Assembly (NCBI GenBank): GCA_002239065.1
Contig: MPNO01000042.1
Coordinates: 1-41,845 of the forward strand
Origin: Defluviicoccus sp. bin129
GTDB lineage: Bacteria > Pseudomonadota > Alphaproteobacteria > MPNO01
DNA length: 41,845 nucleotides
Direction: 5' to 3'
This document shows positions 35,125 to 41,845 of the stretch, in pieces; position 1 is the stretch's first letter; each line of letters starts with the position of its first letter. The position numbers and the translations under genes are program-made. The notes under the pieces were generated by a model that saw only the letters and a program-made list of their open reading frames with translations, ran no database searches and had not been told where the DNA came from.

Positions 35125-36799
35125 GCGCGGCAATGCGCTCACCGGCGCCGAGGCGGTGGTTTTCCTGCTCCGGCAATACGGCGTCGAGATCGTGTTCGGG
35201 CTGTGCGGCGATACCAGCCTGCCGCTCTACGACGCGCTCGCCCGGCTCGATCACGGGATCGTCCACGTGCTCGCGAGGGACGAGCGTTCCGCCGCCTATA
35301 TGGCCGACGCCTATGCCCGGCTGAGCGGCCGCGTCGGGGTCTGCGAGGGGCCGTCGGGCGGCGGCGCGACCTATATCCTGCCGGGCGTCGTCGAGGCCAA
35401 CGAGTCCTCGGTGCCGCTGCTCGCGATCACCTCCGACATCTCGGTGTCGGCGCGCGGACGCTTCACCCTGACCGAGATCGACCAGGAGGCGCTGTTCCGC
35501 CCGGCGACCAAGTGGAACGCGGTGATCGACCGCGCCGCCGACATTCCGCGCACGATGCGCGCCGCCTTCTCGGCGATCACGGCGGGACGGCCCGGCGCGG
35601 CCCATATCGGGCTGCCCTACGACGTCCAGCGCGATCCGGTGGAGGAGGGGGATGTCCGGGCCGGCCCGCATGCGCCGCGCCGGGCGGCGCCCGACCCGGA
35701 CTCGATCCGCGCCGCGGCCGACGCGATCGCGAGCGCTTCGGCGCCGCTTTTCATCTGCGGCGGCGGGGTGCTGACGGCGGGCGCGGACGCGGCCCTGCTC
35801 GGCCTCGCCGATTCCATCGGCGCCCCGGTCGCGACCACGATCAGCGGCAAGGGAACCGTCGCCGAGACCCACGAGCTCGCGGTCGGGGTGGTCGGCAGCA
35901 ATGGCGGCACCAGGGAGACCAGGGCGGTGGTCGAGGCGGCGGATCTCGTGGTCTTCGTCGGCTGCCGGGCGGGCTCGGTCACCACCGAGCGCTGGCGCTA
36001 CCCCGCCCCCGGCGGGACGCGCATCGTCCATGTCGATGTCGACCCGCTTGTGCCTGGCGCCAACTACCCGACCGAGGCCGCCGTGGAGGGCGATGCGTTG
36101 CTCGCCCTCGAAGCCTTGGCCTCGGCGCTCGACGGGGCGTCGCCCGGGCGGATCGACCCCGGCTTCGTCGCCGCGCGGAAGGCGGAGAAGTTCCGCGCCT
36201 TCGACGAGCTCGCCACGGCGGACGCGACGCCGATTCGCCCCGAGCGCCTGGTGGCGGCGTTGCAGGCGGCGCTCCCCGAGGACTTCGTGGTGATCGCCGA
36301 TCCCGGCACGCCGTGCCCCTATCTCTCGGCCTATCTGGTGCTGGACAGGCCGGGACGGCGGTTCCTGTCGAACCGCGCGCACGGGGCGCTCGGCTATGCC
36401 ATGCCCGCCGCGATGGGCGCCCATTTCGCGCGGCCCGACGCGAGATGCGTCGCCGTGATGGGCGACGGCAGCTTCGCCTTCGCCGCCGGCGAGCTGGAGA
36501 CGGTGGTCCGCCTCGATCTCCCCGTCACCTTCGTGGTGGTCTCGAACGCCTCCTTCGGCTGGATCAAGGCGGGCCAGAAATCGGGCTATGGCGGGCGCTA
36601 CCACGCGGTCGATTTCTCGCCCAGCGACCATGCGCGGATCGCCGAGGCCTATGGCGTGCGCGCGTGGCGGGTCGCCGAGCCCGGCGAGCTCGCGCCCGCG
36701 CTCGAGGCCGCGCTCGCCCATGACGGGCCGAGCCTGGTCGACGTCGTCTGCCAGCCGCTGGAAGAGGCCCGCGCGCCGGTCAGCGAATGGGTGGCGTGA
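35114..36799 (+). CDS. thiamine-diphosphate-dependent enzyme (acetolactate synthase-like)
   Basis: A 561-residue three-domain ThDP enzyme. The catalytic Glu is E57 (ARDERSAAYM), the central domain is around 205-340, and the ThDP/Mg motif is GDGSF at 450-454 with N478 (SNASFGW). The PYR domain, GPSGGGATYILPGVVEA and the C-terminal RAHGALGYAMPAAMGAH are typical of the acetohydroxyacid synthase-like superfamily, which includes glyoxylate carboligase, oxalyl-CoA decarboxylase, sulfoacetaldehyde acetyltransferase and benzoylformate decarboxylase. Motifs do not settle which. The ATG at 35114 overlaps the isochorismatase-like stop by 11 bp, so the two are translated together. Confidence 0.9.
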   Translation: MSAERGNALTGAEAVVFLLRQYGVEIVFGLCGDTSLPLYDALARLDHGIVHVLARDERSAAYMADAYARLSGRVGVCEGPSGGGATYILPGVVEANESSVPLLAITSDISVSARGRFTLTEIDQEALFRPATKWNAVIDRAADIPRTMRAAFSAITAGRPGAAHIGLPYDVQRDPVEEGDVRAGPHAPRRAAPDPDSIRAAADAIASASAPLFICGGGVLTAGADAALLGLADSIGAPVATTISGKGTVAETHELAVGVVGSNGGTRETRAVVEAADLVVFVGCRAGSVTTERWRYPAPGGTRIVHVDVDPLVPGANYPTEAAVEGDALLALEALASALDGASPGRIDPGFVAARKAEKFRAFDELATADATPIRPERLVAALQAALPEDFVVIADPGTPCPYLSAYLVLDRPGRRFLSNRAHGALGYAMPAAMGAHFARPDARCVAVMGDGSFAFAAGELETVVRLDLPVTFVVVSNASFGWIKAGQKSGYGGRYHAVDFSPSDHARIAEAYGVRAWRVAEPGELAPALEAALAHDGPSLVDVVCQPLEEARAPVSEWVA

Positions 36800-36828
36800 G
36801 CGGATCCCCAACCCGTCATTCTCCCCAT

Positions 36829-37264
36829 CGTCATTTCGACCGGAGCCGTGCGTCAGCACGGCGGAGTGGAGAAACCTCGTCCCCGTGGGGCAGGGAGGTT
36901 TCTCCACTACGCGCTGCGCGCTCCGGTCGAAATGACGAAGGGGTGGAAGCGGGGCAGGGAGGTTTCTCCACTACGCGCCTTCGGCGCTCCGGTCGAAATG
37001 ACGGAGAGGTGGCTGGGGCGGGGAACGACGACACCACGGGGGCGCAGCACGGCGTCCCCCGCTCTCGTCATTTCGACCGGAGCCGTGCGTCAGCACGGCG
37101 GAGTGGAGAAACCTCGTCCCCGTGGGGCAGGGAGGTTTCTCCACTCCGCGCCTTGCGGCGCTCCGGTCGAAATGACGAGTGGGGGCGGACGGGCCGGGAG
37201 ATTTCTCCCCTTCGACAAGCTCAGGGCAGGCTACTCCGCGCTGCGCGCTCCGGTCGAAATGACG
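36829..37264. repeat. cluster of long palindromic intergenic repeats (arm CGTCATTTCGACCGGAG)
   Basis: The 475-bp gap between the TPP gene and the next LLM gene contains no gene but a set of related inverted repeats. The arm CGTCATTTCGACCGGAG opens units at 36829 and 37066, and its reverse complement CTCCGGTCGAAATGACG closes units ending near 36937, 37003, 37177 and 37264. Each unit contains AGTGGAGAAACCT or its complement AGGTTTCTCCACT. About 80 bp at 36829-36908 recur identically at 37066-37145, so one is a copy of the other. Units carry variable inner hairpins such as CCGTGC-GTCA-GCACGG and GCGCC-TTC-GGCGC. The region may act as a bidirectional terminator or as mobile repeat DNA. Confidence 0.85.
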
Positions 37265-37274
37265 GGTGCGACCT

Positions 37275-38282
37275 TCACCCCAGCCCGAAGGCCTCGGCCA
37301 GCAGGGCGTAGCTGCGGCGCCGGACCTGCTCGTCATGGGTCCAGGTGACGACGGCGATCTCCTGCACGTCGAGCTCATCGGCCAGCGCCCGGATGCGTTC
37401 GGCGACCCGGTCCGGGGTGCCCACGAAGGCCCGGTCGCGGTAGCGCGCGAGCGCCGCCTTCTCGACCTCCGAATAGGGGTGGGCGGCGGCGTCCTCGGGC
37501 GTCTCCAGCGACGCGTAGACGCCGTGGCGCCGCAACAGCTGCCAGCGCGCCCTGGGCGTGAAGTGGTGCTGCGCCTCTTCCTCGCTGTCGGCGGCGAGCG
37601 CCCAGACGCAGAGCCCGCCGGTCGCCTCGGGGTGGCGTTCGCTCGGGCTGTAGCCCTCGCGGTACAGGCGGAGCGCTTCTTCCGCCCCCTGGCCGTCGGT
37701 GAAGAACCACGCGAAGCAGTAGGGGAGGCCGAAATGCGCCGCCACCTGGGCGCCGTAATTCGAGCTCCCCAGCATCCACACCTCGGGCACCGTGTCGCCC
37801 GCCGGGTAGGCGCGGATCTGGGCGAAGGCATGCCCCTCGGCCAGCGGTTGGCCCGAGATCCAGGCGAGGATGTCGCGCACGTCGGCCGGGAACTGCTGCG
37901 GCCGCTCATTGGCCATCGGATGCAGCGCGTAGGCGGTCAGCCCGTCCGAGCCCGGCGCGCGGCCGAGCCCGAGATCGACGCGCCCAGGCGCCAGCGCATC
38001 GAGCACCCGGAACTGCTCGGCCACCTTGAGCGCCGAGTAGTGCGGCAGCATGATCCCGGCGCTGCCGATGCGGATGCGCCCGGTGGTCATCGCCAGCGCC
38101 GCGATCAGGATTTCCGGCGCGGTGCCCAAAATGCTCGGATGGTTGTGGTGTTCGGACACCCAGAACCGGTGATAGCCGAGCGCCTCGCAATGCGCCGCCA
38201 GCGCCACGGTATCGCGGATCGCCTGCCCGTGCGGCCTTCCGGCGGCGGCGATCGACTGGTCCAGAACCGAAAGGCGAAGCAA
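37275..38282 (-). CDS. luciferase-like (LLM) oxidoreductase, MsnO8 subgroup
   Basis: A 335-residue LLM-family enzyme of the MsnO8 subgroup. The start LRLSVLDQSI is typical of the subgroup, WVSEHHNHPSILGTAPEI gives the EHH site, and GSAGIMLPHYSALKVAEQF plus LALAPGRVDLGLGRAPGSD-like blocks follow. The C-terminus VGTPDRVAERI fits. A TTG start at 38282, preceded by GGAGATG, is preferred because the longer frame adds only an Arg-rich tail. It is isolated from the following cluster and divergent from the small ORF at 38396. The reaction is unknown. Confidence 0.88.
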   Translation of the reverse strand: MLRLSVLDQSIAAAGRPHGQAIRDTVALAAHCEALGYHRFWVSEHHNHPSILGTAPEILIAALAMTTGRIRIGSAGIMLPHYSALKVAEQFRVLDALAPGRVDLGLGRAPGSDGLTAYALHPMANERPQQFPADVRDILAWISGQPLAEGHAFAQIRAYPAGDTVPEVWMLGSSNYGAQVAAHFGLPYCFAWFFTDGQGAEEALRLYREGYSPSERHPEATGGLCVWALAADSEEEAQHHFTPRARWQLLRRHGVYASLETPEDAAAHPYSEVEKAALARYRDRAFVGTPDRVAERIRALADELDVQEIAVVTWTHDEQVRRRSYALLAEAFGLG

Positions 38283-38395
38283 GCCCCATCTCCGGCGAGC
38301 GACAGGCGGGACGCCGCTGGTCCTCGTATTTCTGCGGCGCGAGCGGCGCACTATAGTCCGAACCCGCCTTTCGGGAACCAGGGACCGCGCCGCCG

Positions 38396-38542
38396 ATGCT
38401 TCGACCCGACGACAACCGCCTGTCCGGCAACGGCTGCAAGCCGCGCCTCCTGCTCGCCCGCGTCGCCGACCTGCCGGGCCATGTTCCGATGAACCCCGCG
38501 CCGGAGGGTATCGTCGAGCCCGCCGGCGCCGCCGCGGGATGA
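38396..38542 (+). CDS. small hypothetical ORF, coupled to the DCC gene
   Basis: A possible 48-residue product beginning MLRPDDNRLSGNG and ending VEPAGAAAG. Its stop overlaps the ATG of the DCC protein (ATGA), as the DCC stop overlaps the sulfotransferase start, which is the main reason to consider it real. A TATAGT -10-like element is at 38352-38357, with no clear -35. I recognise no family; it may equally be a leader stretch. Confidence 0.4.
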   Translation: MLRPDDNRLSGNGCKPRLLLARVADLPGHVPMNPAPEGIVEPAGAAAG

Positions 38543-38802
38543 CGATACGCCTGCACTACAACCCGGATTGCCCGGTCTGCGCGCGCCGGGCAAGCCGCGC
38601 GGCGCGCCTCGACTGGCTCGGCCGGGTCGAGCTCAGCACCGACGTCTCGCCCCTCGGTCCGGTGCCGCCCGGCGAGATCGTGGTCGTGGACAAGGAGAGC
38701 GGGAACGCGTTCGACGGTATCCGCGCCATGCGCAAGCTGTGTTTGCAGGTCCCGCTGCTGTTCCCCTACGGGCTCGCCCTCTATCTGCTGCCAACGCGAT
38801 GA
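38539..38802 (+). CDS. thiol-disulfide oxidoreductase-like DCC/DUF393 protein
   Basis: An 87-residue protein with the DxCxxC motif at D10-C11-x-x-C14 (NPDCPVCARRA), a thioredoxin-like beta-alpha start and the DGIRAMRKL segment typical of the DCC (DUF393) group. Family members are small putative thiol-disulfide oxidoreductases of unsettled function. It overlaps both neighbours by 4 bp (ATGA), indicating coupled translation with the sulfotransferase. The length is short compared with usual DCC proteins of 110-140 residues. Confidence 0.75.
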   Translation: MTIRLHYNPDCPVCARRASRAARLDWLGRVELSTDVSPLGPVPPGEIVVVDKESGNAFDGIRAMRKLCLQVPLLFPYGLALYLLPTR

Positions 38803-39975
38803 GCGCACGGACCCGGCGCCGGCTGATGCATCCGCTCTGCGGGGCGGATATCGCGACGCTGGTCCGGGTGCTGGGGCGCAATGGCGGGGTGGCGCCGTGG
38901 GCCCTGCCGCAGGCCGCGCTCGCGCTCGCGGTCGCCGCCGCGCGGCTGCCGTCGAGCCTCGCCGAGCGCGCCTGGGTCGCGCGCGCCCTGCGGCAGGGCC
39001 GCGCCACGCCCCCCCCCCGGCTTCTCCTCGCGCCCCCGGCGCCAGCCCGGCGACATGCCGCCGCCGGTGTTCATCGTCGGGCACTGGCGCACCGGCACCA
39101 CCCATCTGTTCAACATCCTGGCGCGGCACGGCTTCTCCTATGTCTCGCCGCTCGCCGCCGGCATGCCGTGGGACTCGATGGGGCTGACGGCGGCGCTCCG
39201 CCCGCTGCTCGAACGCATGCTGCCGCGCGACCGCATGATCGACGCCATCCCGGTCGAGCCCGATTCGCCGCAGGAGGACGAGATCCCGCTCGCCAACATG
39301 AGCGCGGTCTCGTTCTATCACGGCATCTATTTCCCGCGGCGCTTCGCCGGGAATTTCGACCGCGGGGTGTTCTTCGAGTCCTGCACCGCGCGGGAAGTCG
39401 GCGCGTGGAAGGAGACCCTCGCCGGTTTCTCGCGCAAGACCTGGCTCGCCGGCGGCCGCCGGCGGCTGCTGGTCAAGAACCCGGTCCATACCGCGCGCAT
39501 CCCGACGATCCGCGAGATCTGGCCGGACGCCAAATTCGTCCACTGCGTGCGCGACCCGTTCGAGGTGTTCCGCTCGATGCGCAACTTTTACGACACGCTG
39601 TTCCCCGCCCTCGCGCTCCAGCCGCACGACCCGCAAGCGGTCGAGCGCATCGTGCTCGACGGCTACAGCCGGCTGATGGACCGCTTCATCGCCGACCGGC
39701 CCGACATTCCCGACGGCAATTTCCACGAGATCCGCTACGAGCGCCTGACGGCCCAGCCGATGGAGGAGGTCGCCGCGCTCTACGACGCGCTTGGGCTCGA
39801 CGGGTTCGAAGCCGCCGAGCCCGCCTTCCGCCGCTATCTCGACGGCATCGGGGACTACCGGCGCAACCGCTACGACGACCCGCCCGAACAGCGCGCGAAG
39901 GTGGCGGCCGCCTGGCGGCGCTATATCGAGCACTGGGGCTATGACGTGCCCGGCGGTGAGGGCGGGGTGGGGTGA
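38799..39975 (+). CDS. sulfotransferase family protein, +1 frameshift in a C-run
   Basis: A PAPS-dependent sulfotransferase-like protein of about 391 residues. The N-terminal part (38799 to about 39008) reads HPLCGADIATLVRVLGRNGGV, a block found before the catalytic domain in this family. The catalytic part, in another frame, has the 5'-phosphosulfate loop VGHWRTGTTHLFN and the 3'-phosphate segment LVKNPVHTARIPTIREIW with VHCVRDPFEVF. The switch occurs in a run of ten C at 39008-39017; nine C would give one continuous protein passing through ATPPPGFSSRP. Homopolymer miscounting is the simplest explanation. Acceptor unknown; glycan, lipid or small molecule are possible. Confidence 0.85.
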
Positions 39976-39992
39976 GCGGATGGCCGGAACAT

Positions 39993-40166
39993 CCCCGGAC
40001 GTGTTCCGGGGGCCAGCCATGACGCGGTGGAGACAGGACGCTAGTCGTGCTCCAAGGAGGTTCCTGTCGCGACGCCATCCCACAGGGCAACCGGTCCGTC
40101 CGTGGGCGGTCCTTCGATACGCCCGCCTTCAACGGGCTACTCAGGATGAGGGTTTTTTCCTCATCC
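39993..40166. repeat. intergenic palindromic repeats and terminator-like hairpins
   Basis: The 234-bp gap has several inverted repeats. CCCCGGA/TCCGGGG at 39993-39999 and 40005-40011 follows the sulfotransferase stop and could serve as a terminator. CCTTCGATACGCCCGCCTTC continues to a CGGGC partner and CTCAGGATGAGG (40111-40151), which is a common alphaproteobacterial dispersed repeat type. GGATGAGG at 40144-40151 pairs with CCTCATCC at 40159-40166 around a T-rich loop. Confidence 0.6.
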
Positions 40167-40209
40167 CGGGTAGGCGCATTCCGCCGTACCGAGGGACGGC
40201 CGCGCCCCT

Positions 40210-41202
40210 ATGACCGACCTGGTGACCGGCGGGGCGGGGTTCATCGGCTCGCGGCTGGTCGCGCGGCTGCTGCGGGGGGGCGGCGCGGTGCGGGTGCTCG
40301 ACCTCGACGCCGATGCGCCGCTGCCGGACGGCGTCGAACGCATCGTCGGATCGGCGGCCGACCGGGAGACCCTCCGCCGCGCCATGGCGGGGGTGGGCCG
40401 CGTGTTCCACGCCGCCGGCAATCCCCGGCTGTGGGCGCGGCGGAACGCCGATTTCATGGCGGCCAATCTCGACACCACCCGGGCGGTGCTCGACGAAGCC
40501 GCGCGAGCGGGCGTCGCGCGCATCGTCTTCGTCTCGACGGCGGCGATCCACTTCGCGCCCCGCAGCGGCGGCGCGGCGCCCGGGCTCGACGACATGCCCG
40601 GCGGCTACACCCGCTCCAAGTTCCACGCCGAGCGGGCCGCGCTCGATGCCGCCGCGAACGGGCTGCCGGTGGCGGTCGTCAACCCCTGCCTGCCGCTGGG
40701 GGCGGGGGACCGCAACCTCACCCCGCCGACGCGGATGCTGCTCGATTTCGTCGATGGCGCGACGCCGGCCTTTCTCGACTTCGAGCTCCGCATCGTCGAT
40801 GTCGGCGACCTCGCCGAGGCCTGTATCCGGGCGGCGGAGCGGGGCGCGCCCGGCGAGCGGTATTTTCTCGGCGGCCCGCCGCTCAGGCTCTCCGAACTGC
40901 TCGCCATGGCGGGGCGGATCGCCGGGCTCGAAATGCCGCGGCGCCGGGTGCCTTACGCGCTCGCTTTGGCCGCCGCTTCCGTCTCCGGGATGGCGGCGCG
41001 CATCGCCGGGCGGGAGCCGCGGGCGCCGCTCGAAGGCGTCCGGCTGACCGGGCGCCCGCCCGCGCCGGGCGCGCTCCGCACCGCCGCCGATCTCGGCCTC
41101 GCGCTGCGCCCGGTCGAGGAAACGCTCGCCGAGGCGCTCGCCTGGCTCGCCGAACAGGGGCTCGCGAAGCGGCGCTTCAGCGTCGCCCGACCGGCCAGGT
41201 GA
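40210..41202 (+). CDS. NAD-dependent epimerase/dehydratase, HpnA-like
   Basis: A 330-residue extended short-chain dehydrogenase. The NAD motif GGAGFIG is at 7-13; the active-site residues are S109 and Y133/K137 (GGYTRSKFH). HAAGNPRLWARRNADFMAANLDTTR resembles the corresponding block of hopanoid-associated sugar epimerase HpnA. The tail-to-tail neighbour is an HpnN-like transporter, so a hopanoid link is reasonable, but similar folds serve sugar and sterol chemistry. It overlaps that neighbour by 26 bp. There is an isolated run of seven G at about 40274-40280 with no frame effect. Confidence 0.85.
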   Translation: MTDLVTGGAGFIGSRLVARLLRGGGAVRVLDLDADAPLPDGVERIVGSAADRETLRRAMAGVGRVFHAAGNPRLWARRNADFMAANLDTTRAVLDEAARAGVARIVFVSTAAIHFAPRSGGAAPGLDDMPGGYTRSKFHAERAALDAAANGLPVAVVNPCLPLGAGDRNLTPPTRMLLDFVDGATPAFLDFELRIVDVGDLAEACIRAAERGAPGERYFLGGPPLRLSELLAMAGRIAGLEMPRRRVPYALALAAASVSGMAARIAGREPRAPLEGVRLTGRPPAPGALRTAADLGLALRPVEETLAEALAWLAEQGLAKRRFSVARPAR

Positions 41203-41845
41203 GCATCAGAGCGGGCAGCACCGTGAGGCTGCAGGCGAGCAGGCTCAGCAGGGCCACGGTCAGCAGCACCCCCATGCTCGCCGTGCCCGGGTGGCTCGAG
41301 ATCCCGAGGCTCGCGAAGGAGGCGAGCGTGGTCAGCGCGCTGAACAGCACCGCGCGCGGCGTGCTCGAACGGATCGCGTCCGCCGCCGTGCCCTCCCGGC
41401 GCTCGCGCGCCAGCAGGTGGATGCCGTTGGCGACCCCGAGCCCGAACAGGAGCGGCAGCACGATCACGTTGGCGTGGTTGAACGGCAGCCCGACCGCGAC
41501 CATCGCGGCCACGGTGACCAGCGCCGCCAGCGCCAGCGGCAGGAAGCCGATCGCCACCGAGCGCACCGACCGCAGGGTGAGCGCGAGCAAGAGCGCGATC
41601 GCGACGACGGCGATCGCGGTGGCGCGGAAGAAGGCCCCGATCACCGCATCGCCGGCCTCCAGCACGGTGACCGGCGGGCCGACCGCGCCCGGCGCCGCGC
41701 CGCGCACCGCCTCGACGAAGCGGCGCAACGCGTCGCGGTCGCGGTGGATCGGCGCCACCGCGCGGATCTCCACCTTGGCGCGGCCGTCGGCGGCGATCCA
41801 GCGCTCGCTGAGCGCGGCCGGGACGTCCGCGATCCCGACCGGCTC
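41177..41845 (-). CDS. RND/MMPL family transporter, HpnN-like, C-terminal part
   Basis: The 3' end of an RND-superfamily transporter; the frame is open to the last base, so the gene continues beyond the window. Helices include FFRATAIAVVAIALLLALTL, GFLPLALAALVTVAAMVAVG, NHANVIVLPLLFGLGVANGIH and the C-terminal VLLTVALLSLLACSLTVLPAL. ANVIVLPLLFGLGV and the following ARERREG resemble HpnN, which exports hopanoids to the outer membrane in alphaproteobacteria. SHPGTASMGVLLTV is standard MMPL. The adjacent HpnA-like epimerase supports a hopanoid role. Confidence 0.82.
   Translation of the reverse strand, partial: EPVGIADVPAALSERWIAADGRAKVEIRAVAPIHRDRDALRRFVEAVRGAAPGAVGPPVTVLEAGDAVIGAFFRATAIAVVAIALLLALTLRSVRSVAIGFLPLALAALVTVAAMVAVGLPFNHANVIVLPLLFGLGVANGIHLLARERREGTAADAIRSSTPRAVLFSALTTLASFASLGISSHPGTASMGVLLTVALLSLLACSLTVLPALMLTWPVGRR

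Noticed and set aside
36829..37264. CRISPR array
   Set aside because: The repeats are long inverted units with changing inner hairpins rather than regular direct repeats with unique spacers, and no cas gene is present.
36787..37348. Open frames of 115-174 residues across the intergenic gap after the TPP enzyme
   Set aside because: They run through the palindromic repeats, encode Arg/Ser/Gly-rich repeats of the same sequence and resemble no protein family.
40144..40166. Classical rho-independent terminator
   Set aside because: The hairpin has its T-run in the loop instead of after the stem, so it is more likely a repeat element.
40274..40280. Seven-G run in the HpnA-like gene as another sequence scar
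   Set aside because: No flanking duplication and the frame and motif order are intact.

Overview
The window is a GC-rich (roughly 70 % by eye) bacterial chromosome segment, most likely from an alphaproteobacterium, perhaps Rhodospirillales-like. The placement rests on the sdhE-mfd block divergent from recG, followed by a convergent DUF502 membrane protein; on a hopanoid-type HpnN transporter with an HpnA-like epimerase; and on intergenic palindromic repeats of types I associate with alphaproteobacteria. No rRNA, tRNA, CRISPR array, transposase or phage gene is visible.

Layout. 1-1145: 3' part of an acyl-CoA ligase. 1152-6492 (minus): operon sdhE > mfd > MaoC hydratase > NMT1-like binding protein, with start/stop overlaps at sdhE/mfd and mfd/MaoC. 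6625-9629: recG and convergent DUF502 gene. 9824-10801: ergothioneine gene egtD. 10846-13153 (minus): CaiB CoA-transferase > LigA-like > LigB-like operon. 13363-14250: DUF3800 gene of distinctly lower GC. 14289-18078 (minus): two tandem FSR-like MFS transporters and an NtaA-type flavin monooxygenase. 18234-23933 (plus): luciferase-like monooxygenase (LLM), ACMSD-like amidohydrolase, D-aminoacylase-like amidohydrolase, TauD dioxygenase and Rieske oxygenase. 23965-24672: a vapBC module with a visible promoter/operator. 24782-26595: orphan binding protein and PPK2. 26603-29694: a second amidohydrolase, alpha/beta hydrolase and LLM. 30133-32517: homocysteine methyltransferase and a FAD amine oxidase. 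32665-36799: asparaginase-like gene divergent from an isochorismatase-TPP enzyme operon, with a palindrome between them. 36829-37264: cluster of long palindromic repeats. 37275-39975: a third luciferase-like enzyme (the fourth LLM counting the NtaA-type one), a DCC protein and a sulfotransferase. 40210-41845: HpnA-like epimerase and the C-terminus of an HpnN-like RND protein.

The gene content suggests an aerobic generalist that degrades varied organic compounds: four flavin LLM monooxygenases, Rieske and 2-oxoglutarate oxygenases, a ring-cleavage dioxygenase, three amidohydrolases, CoA-transferase and CoA ligase. The exact substrates cannot be read from sequence.

The most striking non-gene signal is a set of five G/C-homopolymer patches (about 1333-1386, 4450-4510, 7072-7191, 30061-30133, 39008-39017). 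Four are flanked by short, progressively decaying duplications of neighbouring sequence. Three break the reading frames of mfd, recG and a sulfotransferase. I read them mainly as sequencing or assembly errors; removing 119 bp from recG restores a normal-length protein. The best biological leads are the repeated pairing of an LLM with a paralogous amidohydrolase that has lost the first metal-binding histidine, the divergent asparaginase-like/isochorismatase/TPP locus with its shared palindrome, and the palindromic repeat cluster.
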